From Cyanobacteria bacterium SIG27 (GTDB lineage Bacteria; Cyanobacteriota; Vampirovibrionia; Gastranaerophilales; Gastranaerophilaceae), in contig SUTT01000008.1 in the NCBI GenBank assembly GCA_015152565.1, positions 1 to 59,621 on the forward strand: a stretch of DNA of 59,621 nucleotides. Direction: 5' to 3'. A program made the position numbers and the translations under genes. Under the pieces are notes generated by a model, which worked only from the letters and a program-made list of their open reading frames with translations, was not told the origin of the DNA and did no database searches. Positions 8,431 through 15,319 of the stretch are shown piece after piece. Positions within the stretch are counted from its first letter, which is position 1. Every line of letters begins with the position of its first letter.

Positions 8431-8781
8431 ATGAAAAAGAATATCTTATTAACATCATTACTTTTTGCTGGATTGTTTTTAACAACAAACATGGTTCAAG
8501 CTGCTCCACCTCCACCTCATCACGGTGGACCTCATGGACATATGGGTCCAAAGCCTCCAATGCACCACTCGCAAATGCACAGACCTCCTATGAATCATCA
8601 TATTCATAGACCTCCAATACATAATCATAACCTACATCGTGTCAGGCATTATTATGGATTCTCTAGCCCATATTATTATGGCTACCACCCTGTAAGTTAT
8701 CCAATAAGTTATACTATTCCACGACTCTATCATCCAATGCACCATGGACACTTTGGTGCAACCTTCCATATCTCGTTATAA
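8431..8781 (+). CDS. His/Pro-rich secreted protein, possible metal binder
   Basis: A 116-residue protein. Signal peptide MKKNILLTSLLFAGLFLTTN... ends at VQAA near residue 25. The mature chain is dominated by His, Pro, Gly, Met and Tyr with repeated patterns such as HRPPM, HRPPI and HGGPHGH. Clusters of His and Met suggest binding of divalent metal such as Ni, Zn or Cu in the periplasm, but this is inference from composition. ATG follows GGGAGTAAAAAT. A strong terminator closes the unit 9 nt later. Confidence 0.55.
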   Translation: MKKNILLTSLLFAGLFLTTNMVQAAPPPPHHGGPHGHMGPKPPMHHSQMHRPPMNHHIHRPPIHNHNLHRVRHYYGFSSPYYYGYHPVSYPISYTIPRLYHPMHHGHFGATFHISL

Positions 8782-8789
8782 ATAATACT

Positions 8790-8813
8790 AAAGAGGCTTT
8801 ATGCCTCTTTTTA
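8790..8813. terminator. intrinsic terminator, usable from both sides
   Basis: Stem AAAGAGGC / GCCTCTTT with a 5-nt loop, followed by TTTATTATT on the plus strand. It ends the small secreted protein unit and abuts the stop codon of the convergent XRE gene. Confidence 0.85.
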
Positions 8814-9023
8814 TTATTTGAAAAATTTTTCAAATGGAACTTTTAATTTTTCAGCTATCAATATAAATCTTTTTAGGCTTGGCGTTTTCTTGCATCTTTC
8901 AATTTCAGACAAATAGTCAGTCGAAATTTCACATAGTTCACTCAACTGTTCTTGGGTTAAATTCTTTTTAATTCGATACTTTTTAATGTTTTTACAAATA
9001 AGTTCTATCGTGCTATTTGTCAT
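8814..9023 (-). CDS. XRE-family regulator of module A
   Basis: A 69-residue protein that is essentially a single helix-turn-helix domain of the Cro/C1 (XRE) type: IELICKNIKKYRIKKNLTQEQLSEL, then CEISTDYLSEIERCKKTPSL as the recognition region, then a C-terminal helix. There is no ligand or dimerisation domain beyond this. It is divergent from the HAD-phosphatase gene 58 bp away, and an inverted repeat covering its own codons 2-5 and the HAD leader suggests it represses both. A 70-residue relative occupies the same position in module B at 36668-36880. A -10-like TATATT lies 7 nt before its ATG. Confidence 0.8.
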   Translation of the reverse strand: MTNSTIELICKNIKKYRIKKNLTQEQLSELCEISTDYLSEIERCKKTPSLKRFILIAEKLKVPFEKFFK

Positions 9024-9074
9024 AGTATGAAATATATGCTATATTATTATTGTTTTTAACAGGCAAATAGCACG
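9009..9074. promoter_or_regulatory. module A divergent promoter with inverted-repeat operator
   Basis: A perfect 11-bp inverted repeat: CGTGCTATTTG at 9009-9019 and CAAATAGCACG at 9064-9074, with 44 bp between the arms containing the AT-rich divergent promoters. The left arm lies inside the XRE reading frame and the right arm just upstream of the HAD start, which fits looping or double occupancy by the XRE product. Binding is inferred. Confidence 0.6.
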
Positions 9075-9080
9075 GGTAAT

Positions 9081-9425
9081 ATGTCTAACTTTGTAAAACG
9101 AATTCAAATAGATTTAGATGGCGTTTTAAATGAATATGGTAGAGAAAAATTTGATGAAAACCATATTCCAAAAATCAAACAAGGAGCTTATGAATTTCTA
9201 GAAAAGCTAAGTGAAATCGCAGAACTTCATCTTTTTACAACAAGAAATCTGCTTTTAAGCTCCAAATGGCTTATTGAAAATGACCTAGATAAATTTTTTA
9301 AAGATGTTTCAAATATTAAATCATCTTCTTATTTATACATTGATGATAGAGCAATTTGCTTTAAGGGAGATTACTCTGAAACATTAAAAGAAATTGAAAA
9401 TTTTAAAGTTTGGTATAAATATTAA
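9081..9425 (+). CDS. minimal HAD-superfamily phosphatase-like protein, module A
   Basis: A 114-residue protein with a capless HAD layout: motif I IDLDGVLNEYG (D11 and D13), motif II LFTTRN (about 51-56), a Lys near residue 80 for motif III, and motif IV YIDDRAICFKGDY (D88, D89). All acidic residues expected for Mg-dependent phosphoryl transfer are present, so it should be active, possibly on a nucleotide, nucleic-acid end or protein phosphate; the substrate is unknown. The closest protein in this window is the product of 36945-37286, near-identical at motifs I, II and IV. It is divergently paired with an XRE gene. The ribosome binding site is weak (CACGGGTAAT). Confidence 0.75.
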   Translation: MSNFVKRIQIDLDGVLNEYGREKFDENHIPKIKQGAYEFLEKLSEIAELHLFTTRNLLLSSKWLIENDLDKFFKDVSNIKSSSYLYIDDRAICFKGDYSETLKEIENFKVWYKY

Positions 9426-9465
9426 TTATAAAATTTCAAAAAACATAGTTATATAAAAACTTTTG

Positions 9466-9474
9466 TGCTAATAT
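9466..9474 (+). promoter_or_regulatory. extended -10 element of alaS
   Basis: TGCTAATAT at 9466-9474 is an extended -10 element; it ends 9 nt before the first alaS ATG (9484), leaving almost no leader and no Shine-Dalgarno sequence. Confidence 0.5.
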
Positions 9475-9483
9475 CTACGTATT

Positions 9484-12132
9484 ATGATGAAAACAGTTGA
9501 TGAAATTAGGGAAGGTTTTTTAAGTTTTTTCGAAAAAAAACATAATTCTACTCGTGTTAAAAGTTCAAGTTTAATACCGGATAATCCGACTTTGCTTTTA
9601 ACTAGTGCAGGTATGGTGCAGTTTGTGCCATATTATTTAGGCATTGAAAAATGCCCTTATGAACCAGCTAGAGCGACAAGTTGTCAAAAATGTGCTCGTG
9701 CAGGCGGAAAAGATTCTGATATTGAAAATGTTGGAAGAACTCCTCGTCACCATACATTTTTTGAAATGTTAGGTAATTTTGCTTGGGGTGATTATTACAA
9801 AAAAGAAGTTATTCCTTGGGCTTGGGAATTTGTTACAAGCAGCGAATACCTTGGTCTTGATAAAGACCGTCTTTGGGTAACAATTTTTGAAACAGATGAT
9901 GAAGCTTATGATATTTGGGTAAAAGAAACTGATATTGACCCAAAAAGAATTAAAAGAAAAGGCAAAAAAGATAATTTCTGGGGTCCTCCGGGGCCTACCG
10001 GTTCTTGTGGACCATGTAGTGAAATTCATTATGACCTTGGTGAACATTTAAAATGTAGTGACGATTGTGGAATTGACACCTGCGAATGTGACCGTTGGGT
10101 TGAAATTTGGAATATGGTATTTACTGAATTATTCCAAGATGAAGAAGGTAATCAAACTCCACTTGATAAGAAAAATGTTGATACAGGCATGGGGCTTGAA
10201 CGTATCGCAATGGTTGCTCAAGGGGTAGAATCAACATTTGAAACTGATATTTTAAAACATATTTTAAATAAAGTTTGTGAAATTTCAGGTAAAAATTATA
10301 AAGAAAACCAAAAAACCGATATCTCTCTTCGTATCGTAACTGACCATGCTAGATGTGTCAGCTTTATGATAGCTGATGGCATTATGCCATCTAACGAGGG
10401 TAGAGGCTATGTTTTAAGAATGATTTTAAGACGTGCGCTTCGCCATGGATATCTTTTAGGGCTTGATTTACCATTTATGGAGCCTGTTATTCAGACTGTA
10501 ATTGATAAATATTGTGCTCAATATCCTGAATTAAAAGAAAATGAAGCTAAAATTAAAGCAACAATTTTAAAAGAAGAAGAACGCTTCAAGTTGACCTTGG
10601 ATAAAGGTTATCAATTAATTGAAAGTTTAATTGAAAAAGCTGATAAAATGATTTCAGGAGAAGACGCTTTTAAATTATATGATACTTACGGTTTTCCATT
10701 TGAATTGACAAATGAAATCGCAGCTGAAAAAGGCTTAAGTGTTGATGAGGCTGGTTTTAAAGCTGCAATGCAAGAGCAAAAAGAGCGTGCTAGAGCAAGC
10801 GCTCAAAAAGTAGTTATTACTGATGATTTAAATTACATCAACAATCCTGCAACAGATTTTGTTGGATATGAAAAAAATGTTGAAAATGGCAAAATCCTAT
10901 CTATTGTTGATGAAAATGGTAATAATATTGAAATAGCTAGAAATGGTATTTTTGATATTATTTTAGATAAAACACCATTTTACGCTGAATGCGGTGGACA
11001 AGCAGGTGATAGCGGAATTTTAGAAATTAACGAACAGAATTTTGAAGTAATTAAAACATTTAAAGTTCAAGATATTTTTGTTCATAGAGTAATTGTTGAA
11101 GATGCTGAAATTAAAAAAGGTGATGATGTAGTTGCTAAAATTGATATCGAAAGACGTCAAGAAATCACAAAACACCACTCTTTAGCTCACTTATTGCAAG
11201 CAGCATTGCAAAAAGTATTGGGAGGAAAAGAAGTTCATCAAGCAGGCTCTGCGGTTGATGAAAACAGAACTCGTTATGATTTCACCTTTGATAGAGCATT
11301 GACACCTCAAGAAATAACTAAAGTTCAAGACTTATTAAATTCTTGGATTAATATGAATTTAATTAGAACTACAAAAGTTATGTCTATTGATGAAGCAAAT
11401 GCAACAGGCGCTATGGCACTGTTTGGCGAAAAATATGGTGACTTTGTTCGTGTAGTTTCTTTTGATAAAGATGATGAATGTTTTTCAAAAGAACTTTGCG
11501 CAGGTTGTCACATTAATTCAACCCTTGAATTAAGATTAGCCAAAATCGTATCAGAAAGCGCATGTGCAGCAGGTGTAAGAAGAATTGAAGCAGTTTGCTC
11601 TAATTCAGCTTTTGAATTATTAAATTCTAAAGCTGATATGCTTGATGATTTGTCTAAAATAAATAAAGTTCCAGCTGATAAAATTCAAGAAAAAATCGAA
11701 AAATTAACTGCTGAAACTAAAGAACTTTCATCTAAATTGGGTGATCTTGAAGCAGCAAGAGCAAAAGATAGCTTTAATACATTTATGGGTAAAGCTAAAG
11801 AAGTTAACGGCACAAAAGTATTAATTACAAAAACAGAGGACTTCCCTCCAAATGCCATTAAACTTGGTCTTGAACTTGTTGCAAAAAAACTTGGACAAAG
11901 CGTTTGTGTTTTCTGCTCAATGAAAAAAGACGGAACAGTTTTTGTAACTGCAAAAGTTTCGGATAGCCTTGTTTCTAAAGTGCAAGCAGGTAAAATCGTA
12001 GGAGAAATTACTAAAGCTCTTGGCGGAAATGGTGGCGGTAAACCACAAATCGCACAAGGTATGGGTAAAACCCAAGAGGGTATTGAAGATATTCTCTTAA
12101 AAATTGAAGCTGATGTTTTAGAAGCTATATAA
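9484..12132 (+). CDS. alaS: alanine--tRNA ligase
   Basis: An 882-residue class II aminoacyl-tRNA synthetase of normal length. The N-terminal catalytic core begins VDEIREGFLSFFEKKHN and contains FTSAGM-like LLLTSAGMVQF, GRTPRHHTFFEMLGNFAWGDY and the WGPPGPTGSCGPCSEI loop. The editing domain has HHSLAHLLQ and the zinc-site CAGCHI, and the C-Ala oligomerisation domain ends with GGGKPQIAQGMG. It attaches alanine to tRNA-Ala and clears mis-charged Ser/Gly. Two adjacent ATGs (9484, 9487) are possible starts. A hairpin terminator follows directly. Confidence 0.98.
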   Translation: MMKTVDEIREGFLSFFEKKHNSTRVKSSSLIPDNPTLLLTSAGMVQFVPYYLGIEKCPYEPARATSCQKCARAGGKDSDIENVGRTPRHHTFFEMLGNFAWGDYYKKEVIPWAWEFVTSSEYLGLDKDRLWVTIFETDDEAYDIWVKETDIDPKRIKRKGKKDNFWGPPGPTGSCGPCSEIHYDLGEHLKCSDDCGIDTCECDRWVEIWNMVFTELFQDEEGNQTPLDKKNVDTGMGLERIAMVAQGVESTFETDILKHILNKVCEISGKNYKENQKTDISLRIVTDHARCVSFMIADGIMPSNEGRGYVLRMILRRALRHGYLLGLDLPFMEPVIQTVIDKYCAQYPELKENEAKIKATILKEEERFKLTLDKGYQLIESLIEKADKMISGEDAFKLYDTYGFPFELTNEIAAEKGLSVDEAGFKAAMQEQKERARASAQKVVITDDLNYINNPATDFVGYEKNVENGKILSIVDENGNNIEIARNGIFDIILDKTPFYAECGGQAGDSGILEINEQNFEVIKTFKVQDIFVHRVIVEDAEIKKGDDVVAKIDIERRQEITKHHSLAHLLQAALQKVLGGKEVHQAGSAVDENRTRYDFTFDRALTPQEITKVQDLLNSWINMNLIRTTKVMSIDEANATGAMALFGEKYGDFVRVVSFDKDDECFSKELCAGCHINSTLELRLAKIVSESACAAGVRRIEAVCSNSAFELLNSKADMLDDLSKINKVPADKIQEKIEKLTAETKELSSKLGDLEAARAKDSFNTFMGKAKEVNGTKVLITKTEDFPPNAIKLGLELVAKKLGQSVCVFCSMKKDGTVFVTAKVSDSLVSKVQAGKIVGEITKALGGNGGGKPQIAQGMGKTQEGIEDILLKIEADVLEAI

Positions 12133-12160
12133 AAAAGTCGGGTTATAAACCCGACTTTTT
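12131..12160. terminator. bidirectional terminator between alaS and XRE gene
   Basis: Stem AAAAAGTCGGGTT / AACCCGACTTTTT with a 2-4 nt loop, symmetrical A and T runs. The stop codon of the convergent XRE gene (12159-12161) is inside its right edge, so it serves both genes. Confidence 0.9.
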
Positions 12161-12497
12161 AGTAATCAAGTGAATTAATAAATTTCCATAAAATTTTTTT
12201 CTTGTCGATATCAAGTTTTTGAAGTTTAATTTGTATATCTTCATCTAGTGTTGCATTGTTTAGGATATCAATATCAAAAATTTCTTCTGCTTTAACTTTT
12301 AATTTTTCTTGAATTTGAATGATTGTAAACGCCGAGGGGAAACTTTTTCCGTTTTCGATGTTGCTTAAACTGCTTGGTTCAATTCCGATTATTTCAGAAA
12401 AATTATCTTGTGTTAATTTGAAGCGCTTTCTAATTTTTCTTATGTTTTCACCAAGCGCAATTTTATATTTGTTTTCCAATTCTTTTGTCATAATCAC
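12159..12497 (-). CDS. XRE-family transcriptional regulator
   Basis: A 112-residue protein. Residues about 12-67 form a Cro/C1 helix-turn-helix: GENIRKIRKRFKLTQDNFSE, then IGIEPSSLSNIENGKSFPSA as the recognition turn. The remaining 45 residues are an acidic, helical tail (FDIDILNNATLDEDIQIKLQ...) unlike the tail-less XRE proteins of modules A and B. ATG follows CAGGTGAT. Its target is unknown; the divergent neighbour across the intergenic region is the cysteine-rich pilin-like gene, which it might control. Confidence 0.8.
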   Translation of the reverse strand: MIMTKELENKYKIALGENIRKIRKRFKLTQDNFSEIIGIEPSSLSNIENGKSFPSAFTIIQIQEKLKVKAEEIFDIDILNNATLDEDIQIKLQKLDIDKKKILWKFINSLDY

Positions 12498-12574
12498 CTG
12501 ATTTTAATTAACTTACTTTAAAAGAATAGTTCATAAGTTATTTTGATAACATAATGTCTACTAAATATTTGCAC

Positions 12575-12602
12575 TTGATTTTTAATCTAAACACCATATA
12601 AT
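12575..12602 (+). promoter_or_regulatory. promoter of the pilin-like gene, predicted leaderless
   Basis: -35 TTGATT (12575-12580), 16-nt spacer, consensus -10 TATAAT (12597-12602), then 7 nt to ATG 12610. No ribosome binding site is visible. Confidence 0.7.
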
Positions 12603-12609
12603 ATATTGT

Positions 12610-14424
12610 ATGGGTTATAAAATGATTAAAAATATGTGGTTTACTAAATATTTCAAAGCTTTTTCTTTGGTTGAAATTTTAGTTGCTTTAATTATTGTTT
12701 CAATAATAATGGCTGCAATGGCGCCTATTATAACAAAACGCTTATCTAGCTCTGGAGTGACAATCACTGGAGGCGGAGGATCTTCTGGAACATTAAGTTC
12801 ATCTTGCGAAGCTTTTGGAGCAAATTGCACTTTATGCTATCAAGATAAATGTGTCACTTGCTCGGTTTCTTGTTCATCCAACCAAGCAACAGACATCAGC
12901 ACTTGCTCTTGTAAAGCATGCTCTACTCTTCATGGAAACAATTGTTTAAAATGCAACACAAATGAATGTATTGAATGCAGCTCAAATTATTATATAAAAA
13001 ATGGCAAATGCGAAATCTGCCCAATAGGCAGCTATTGTAACGGTGCAACCGCAACAGTTTGTCCAAACGGCAAATATACAGACGCTACAGGACAAACAAG
13101 TTGTAAAAATTGCGAAGCAGGATATAAATGCGAAAATGGAACTAAATTGGCTTGTGCAGCTGGAACTTATTCGCAAACAAGCGCAAGCAGTTGTACAACT
13201 TGCCCAAAAGGCTACTATTGTGTGGGTGCTTCAGATAAACAACAATGCACAGGCTCAAATTATCAATCTTCAACTGGACAAAGCTCTTGTCAAAATTGCG
13301 CTGCTGGTTATTATGTAACAGACGATAGAACTTCATGTAATCTATGTGAAATTGGATATATTTGCACAGGTAACGGTACAAAAAGCCAATGCGGTGCAGG
13401 AAGCTACACAAATACAACAGGTTCTCAGGTTTGTACAGTTTGTCCTGTAGGATATACTTGCTCTGGTGGCTCTAATCTATCGCAATGCCCAGCTGGTTCA
13501 TACAGTTCTTCTGAGGGCGCAACATCTTGCACAACTTGCCCTGCTGGGTACTATTGCACAGGAGGCTCTAATTTAACAAGTTGCGCTAGTGGCTACTATT
13601 CAACAGCAACAGGAGCTTCTTCATCAAGCACCTGTTCTTCTTGTTCTTCAAATACATCAAATTGTTCAGCATGCAACGCTGCAACAGGAGTCTGCAGCAC
13701 TTGCAATACTGGATATGTCCTAAATTCAAGCAATATATGCGAAAAAGAAAATCCTTGTGGCGATTTAGCGCTTAAAGTTACAATTTCTGGAAGTGATTAC
13801 TGTATTACAAAATATAATATTGGAGATAACGGACTAACAATGCCAACGGGCGTTAATACAGTTAACGCTGGAACTTCTCCATCTCAAACAACTTGGTGTT
13901 ACAAATCTTATTTTAATTATTCTTCTTGGAAATATATGTATACAGCAAACTCGGGCTGCTCAACTTCTGGATATAATGCTTGTACAAGAACAGTTTGTGG
14001 AGCTTATCCACTTAGTTTAATGGAAAATATTTGTTCAAGTTTTAGTTATAACAATTTATCAAATTGGTCATTATTAACTGGGGCACAATGGGAAGCGCTT
14101 ACTACAGAACAACTTAAAGAGCTAAATATATGTGCAGAAATTGCAACCGCCGGTTTTAGTACTTGTTCATATATAGAGTCTTGTCCATTAGATGGTACAT
14201 CTGCATATTCTTGTGCGCCCGCATTATATACGGCAGCAAAATCAACGTATTGTGTTAGCTGGAGTAATTGCCTTACAGAATATTTTCCATACGCAATCAA
14301 TTTAAATAACAAAATGGAAAATGTTGTAAAAATTGGTGTTGATGCTGGTTATCCTGTTGATGAAATATCAAGACTAATTTCATACGTAAGTGCAGCTTCA
14401 ATAAGATGCATAAAAAAATTATAA
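12610..14424 (+). CDS. type IV pilin-like protein with cysteine-rich repeats
   Basis: 604 residues. Near the N-terminus, AFSLVEILVALIIVSIIMAA is a class III prepilin signal (cleavage expected before Phe, with Glu at mature position 5) followed by the hydrophobic pilin helix. Residues about 60-385 consist of Cys-rich repeats of roughly 35-45 residues with the pattern CxxGxY...SCxxCxxGYxC, at least five copies, resembling the ephrin-receptor/TNFR-like modules found mostly in eukaryotes. The C-terminal about 200 residues contain further Cys and WSLLTGAQWEAL plus a final AASIRCIKKL, reminiscent of FGE-sulfatase/C-type-lectin-like domains. Likely an exported surface filament component or adhesin, stabilised by many disulfides. 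No other pilus gene is nearby. Confidence 0.75.
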   Translation: MGYKMIKNMWFTKYFKAFSLVEILVALIIVSIIMAAMAPIITKRLSSSGVTITGGGGSSGTLSSSCEAFGANCTLCYQDKCVTCSVSCSSNQATDISTCSCKACSTLHGNNCLKCNTNECIECSSNYYIKNGKCEICPIGSYCNGATATVCPNGKYTDATGQTSCKNCEAGYKCENGTKLACAAGTYSQTSASSCTTCPKGYYCVGASDKQQCTGSNYQSSTGQSSCQNCAAGYYVTDDRTSCNLCEIGYICTGNGTKSQCGAGSYTNTTGSQVCTVCPVGYTCSGGSNLSQCPAGSYSSSEGATSCTTCPAGYYCTGGSNLTSCASGYYSTATGASSSSTCSSCSSNTSNCSACNAATGVCSTCNTGYVLNSSNICEKENPCGDLALKVTISGSDYCITKYNIGDNGLTMPTGVNTVNAGTSPSQTTWCYKSYFNYSSWKYMYTANSGCSTSGYNACTRTVCGAYPLSLMENICSSFSYNNLSNWSLLTGAQWEALTTEQLKELNICAEIATAGFSTCSYIESCPLDGTSAYSCAPALYTAAKSTYCVSWSNCLTEYFPYAINLNNKMENVVKIGVDAGYPVDEISRLISYVSAASIRCIKKL

Positions 14425-14454
14425 ATTTTTTCATGTTATTTTTTAAATCGTGTT

Positions 14455-14482
14455 GGAGAGGGTATCCCTCTCCTTTTTTTTA
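14455..14482 (+). terminator. intrinsic terminator after the pilin-like gene
   Basis: Stem GGAGAGGG / CCCTCTCC with a 3-nt loop followed by nine T residues. Confidence 0.92.
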
Positions 14483-14510
14483 ATGCGCAAGCCGAGGCTC
14501 CCAAGCGACT

Positions 14511-14615
14511 TGCGTAGAGCCGGCGCCGAGTGCGCAGACCTTAGATGACCGCCGTAGCAATCTTTGATTGCACAGGCGGATTTTACCCGAACCGAGCGAG
14601 CTTAGCGACAGCTTA
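14511..14615. repeat. GC-rich direct repeat, copy 1
   Basis: A roughly 105-bp unit beginning TGCGTAGAGCCGGCGCCGAG and ending CGAGCTTAGCGACAGCTTA. It recurs 150 bp downstream with one visible difference. It holds an imperfect hairpin (CCGCC..GCAATC TTT GATTGC..GGCGG). Its GC content contrasts sharply with the surrounding AT-rich DNA, so it looks like an intergenic, possibly acquired or dispersed, repeat. No credible gene. Confidence 0.85.
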
Positions 14616-14660
14616 GCAAGCGAGAGTGAGCGGCAGAGCTGTGCGAAGCACGATGGCGGC

Positions 14661-14765
14661 TGCGTTGAGCCGGCGCCGAGTGCGCAGACCTTAGATGACC
14701 GCCGTAGCAATCTTTGATTGCACAGGCGGATTTTACCCGAACCGAGCGAGCTTAGCGACAGCTTA
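14661..14765. repeat. GC-rich direct repeat, copy 2
   Basis: Second copy of the unit at 14511, offset exactly 150 bp. The 45 bp between copies (14616-14660, GCAAGCGAGAGTGAGCGGCA onward) are equally GC-rich, so the true repeat unit may be about 150 bp with the second copy truncated. The right edge falls back into AT-rich sequence at AAAACGTC. Confidence 0.85.
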
Positions 14766-14830
14766 AAACGTCATTGCAAACAAAATTAATCATAAATCTT
14801 ATAAACCTTATAAAACACCAAAGTAACCCC

Positions 14831-14870
14831 AAAATAAAAAAAGCCCTCTTTTGCTTTTACGCAAAAGAGG
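14831..14870 (-). terminator. terminator of the lysine-rich secreted protein gene
   Basis: On the minus strand, perfect 10-bp stem CCTCTTTTGC / GCAAAAGAGG with a 6-nt loop, followed by GCTTTTTTTATTTT. Confidence 0.9.
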
Positions 14871-14892
14871 TGCTATAAATTCTTTCAATTTT

Positions 14893-15294
14893 TTAATTAA
14901 GTTTCGTACATCTTCCTAATTTATAGAAAATTTTTGCTGACTCCATTTGAGTTCTTGAAACTTCTCTATCACAAAGTACATAAACGCCTGTGTCTAGGTC
15001 TTTAACTTTGCAAAATCTTTGTTGAGCAACTTTGCAATTGTATGTGTCACCATAACCTTCAGCGTTAAAATAGTCCATTTTAATTTGCTTATATTCAGCG
15101 TCTTTTAAAACGTCTTTTTTATTTTTTAATTCTTTGGCAAGCTGTTTTTGGTGCTTCTTTTGAGCTTTTGCTAATTCTTTTTCTTTTTTAGCAGCAGCTT
15201 TAATGGCTTGCTTTTCTGCTTTTGTTGCATTGGCAGCGTACGCTAAAGAACCTGCCATAACTAGCGCCATAAACAATACTAAAATTTTTTTCAT
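14893..15294 (-). CDS. lysine-rich secreted protein with coiled-coil segment
   Basis: 133 residues. Signal peptide MKKILVLFMALVMAGSLAYA with cleavage after residue 20. Residues about 22-75 are almost wholly Ala, Lys, Glu and Gln, predicted as a long charged helix. The C-terminal 55 residues carry four Cys (YNCKV, RFCKV, VLCDR, GRCTK), compatible with a small disulfide-bonded periplasmic domain. I recognise no family. ATG follows AAGGAGATGAAT. It is downstream of serS on the opposite end of the same strand unit and has its own terminator. Confidence 0.6.
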   Translation of the reverse strand: MKKILVLFMALVMAGSLAYAANATKAEKQAIKAAAKKEKELAKAQKKHQKQLAKELKNKKDVLKDAEYKQIKMDYFNAEGYGDTYNCKVAQQRFCKVKDLDTGVYVLCDREVSRTQMESAKIFYKLGRCTKLN

Positions 15295-15319
15295 ATATTC
15301 ATCTCCTTAAGGATTATAG

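Noticed and set aside
8814-9425. Classical type II toxin-antitoxin assignment for the XRE/HAD pair
   Set aside because: Type II pairs are normally co-directional with overlapping genes; this pair is divergent and the HAD protein has no known toxin fold.
12610-14424. Possible diversity-generating retroelement target because of the C-type-lectin-like end of the pilin-like protein
   Set aside because: No reverse transcriptase, accessory gene or template repeat is present in the window.
14480-14710. A 76-codon reverse-strand reading frame inside the GC-rich repeat
   Set aside because: It is created by the repeat itself (the same peptide occurs twice), has no ribosome binding site and lies between two terminators.
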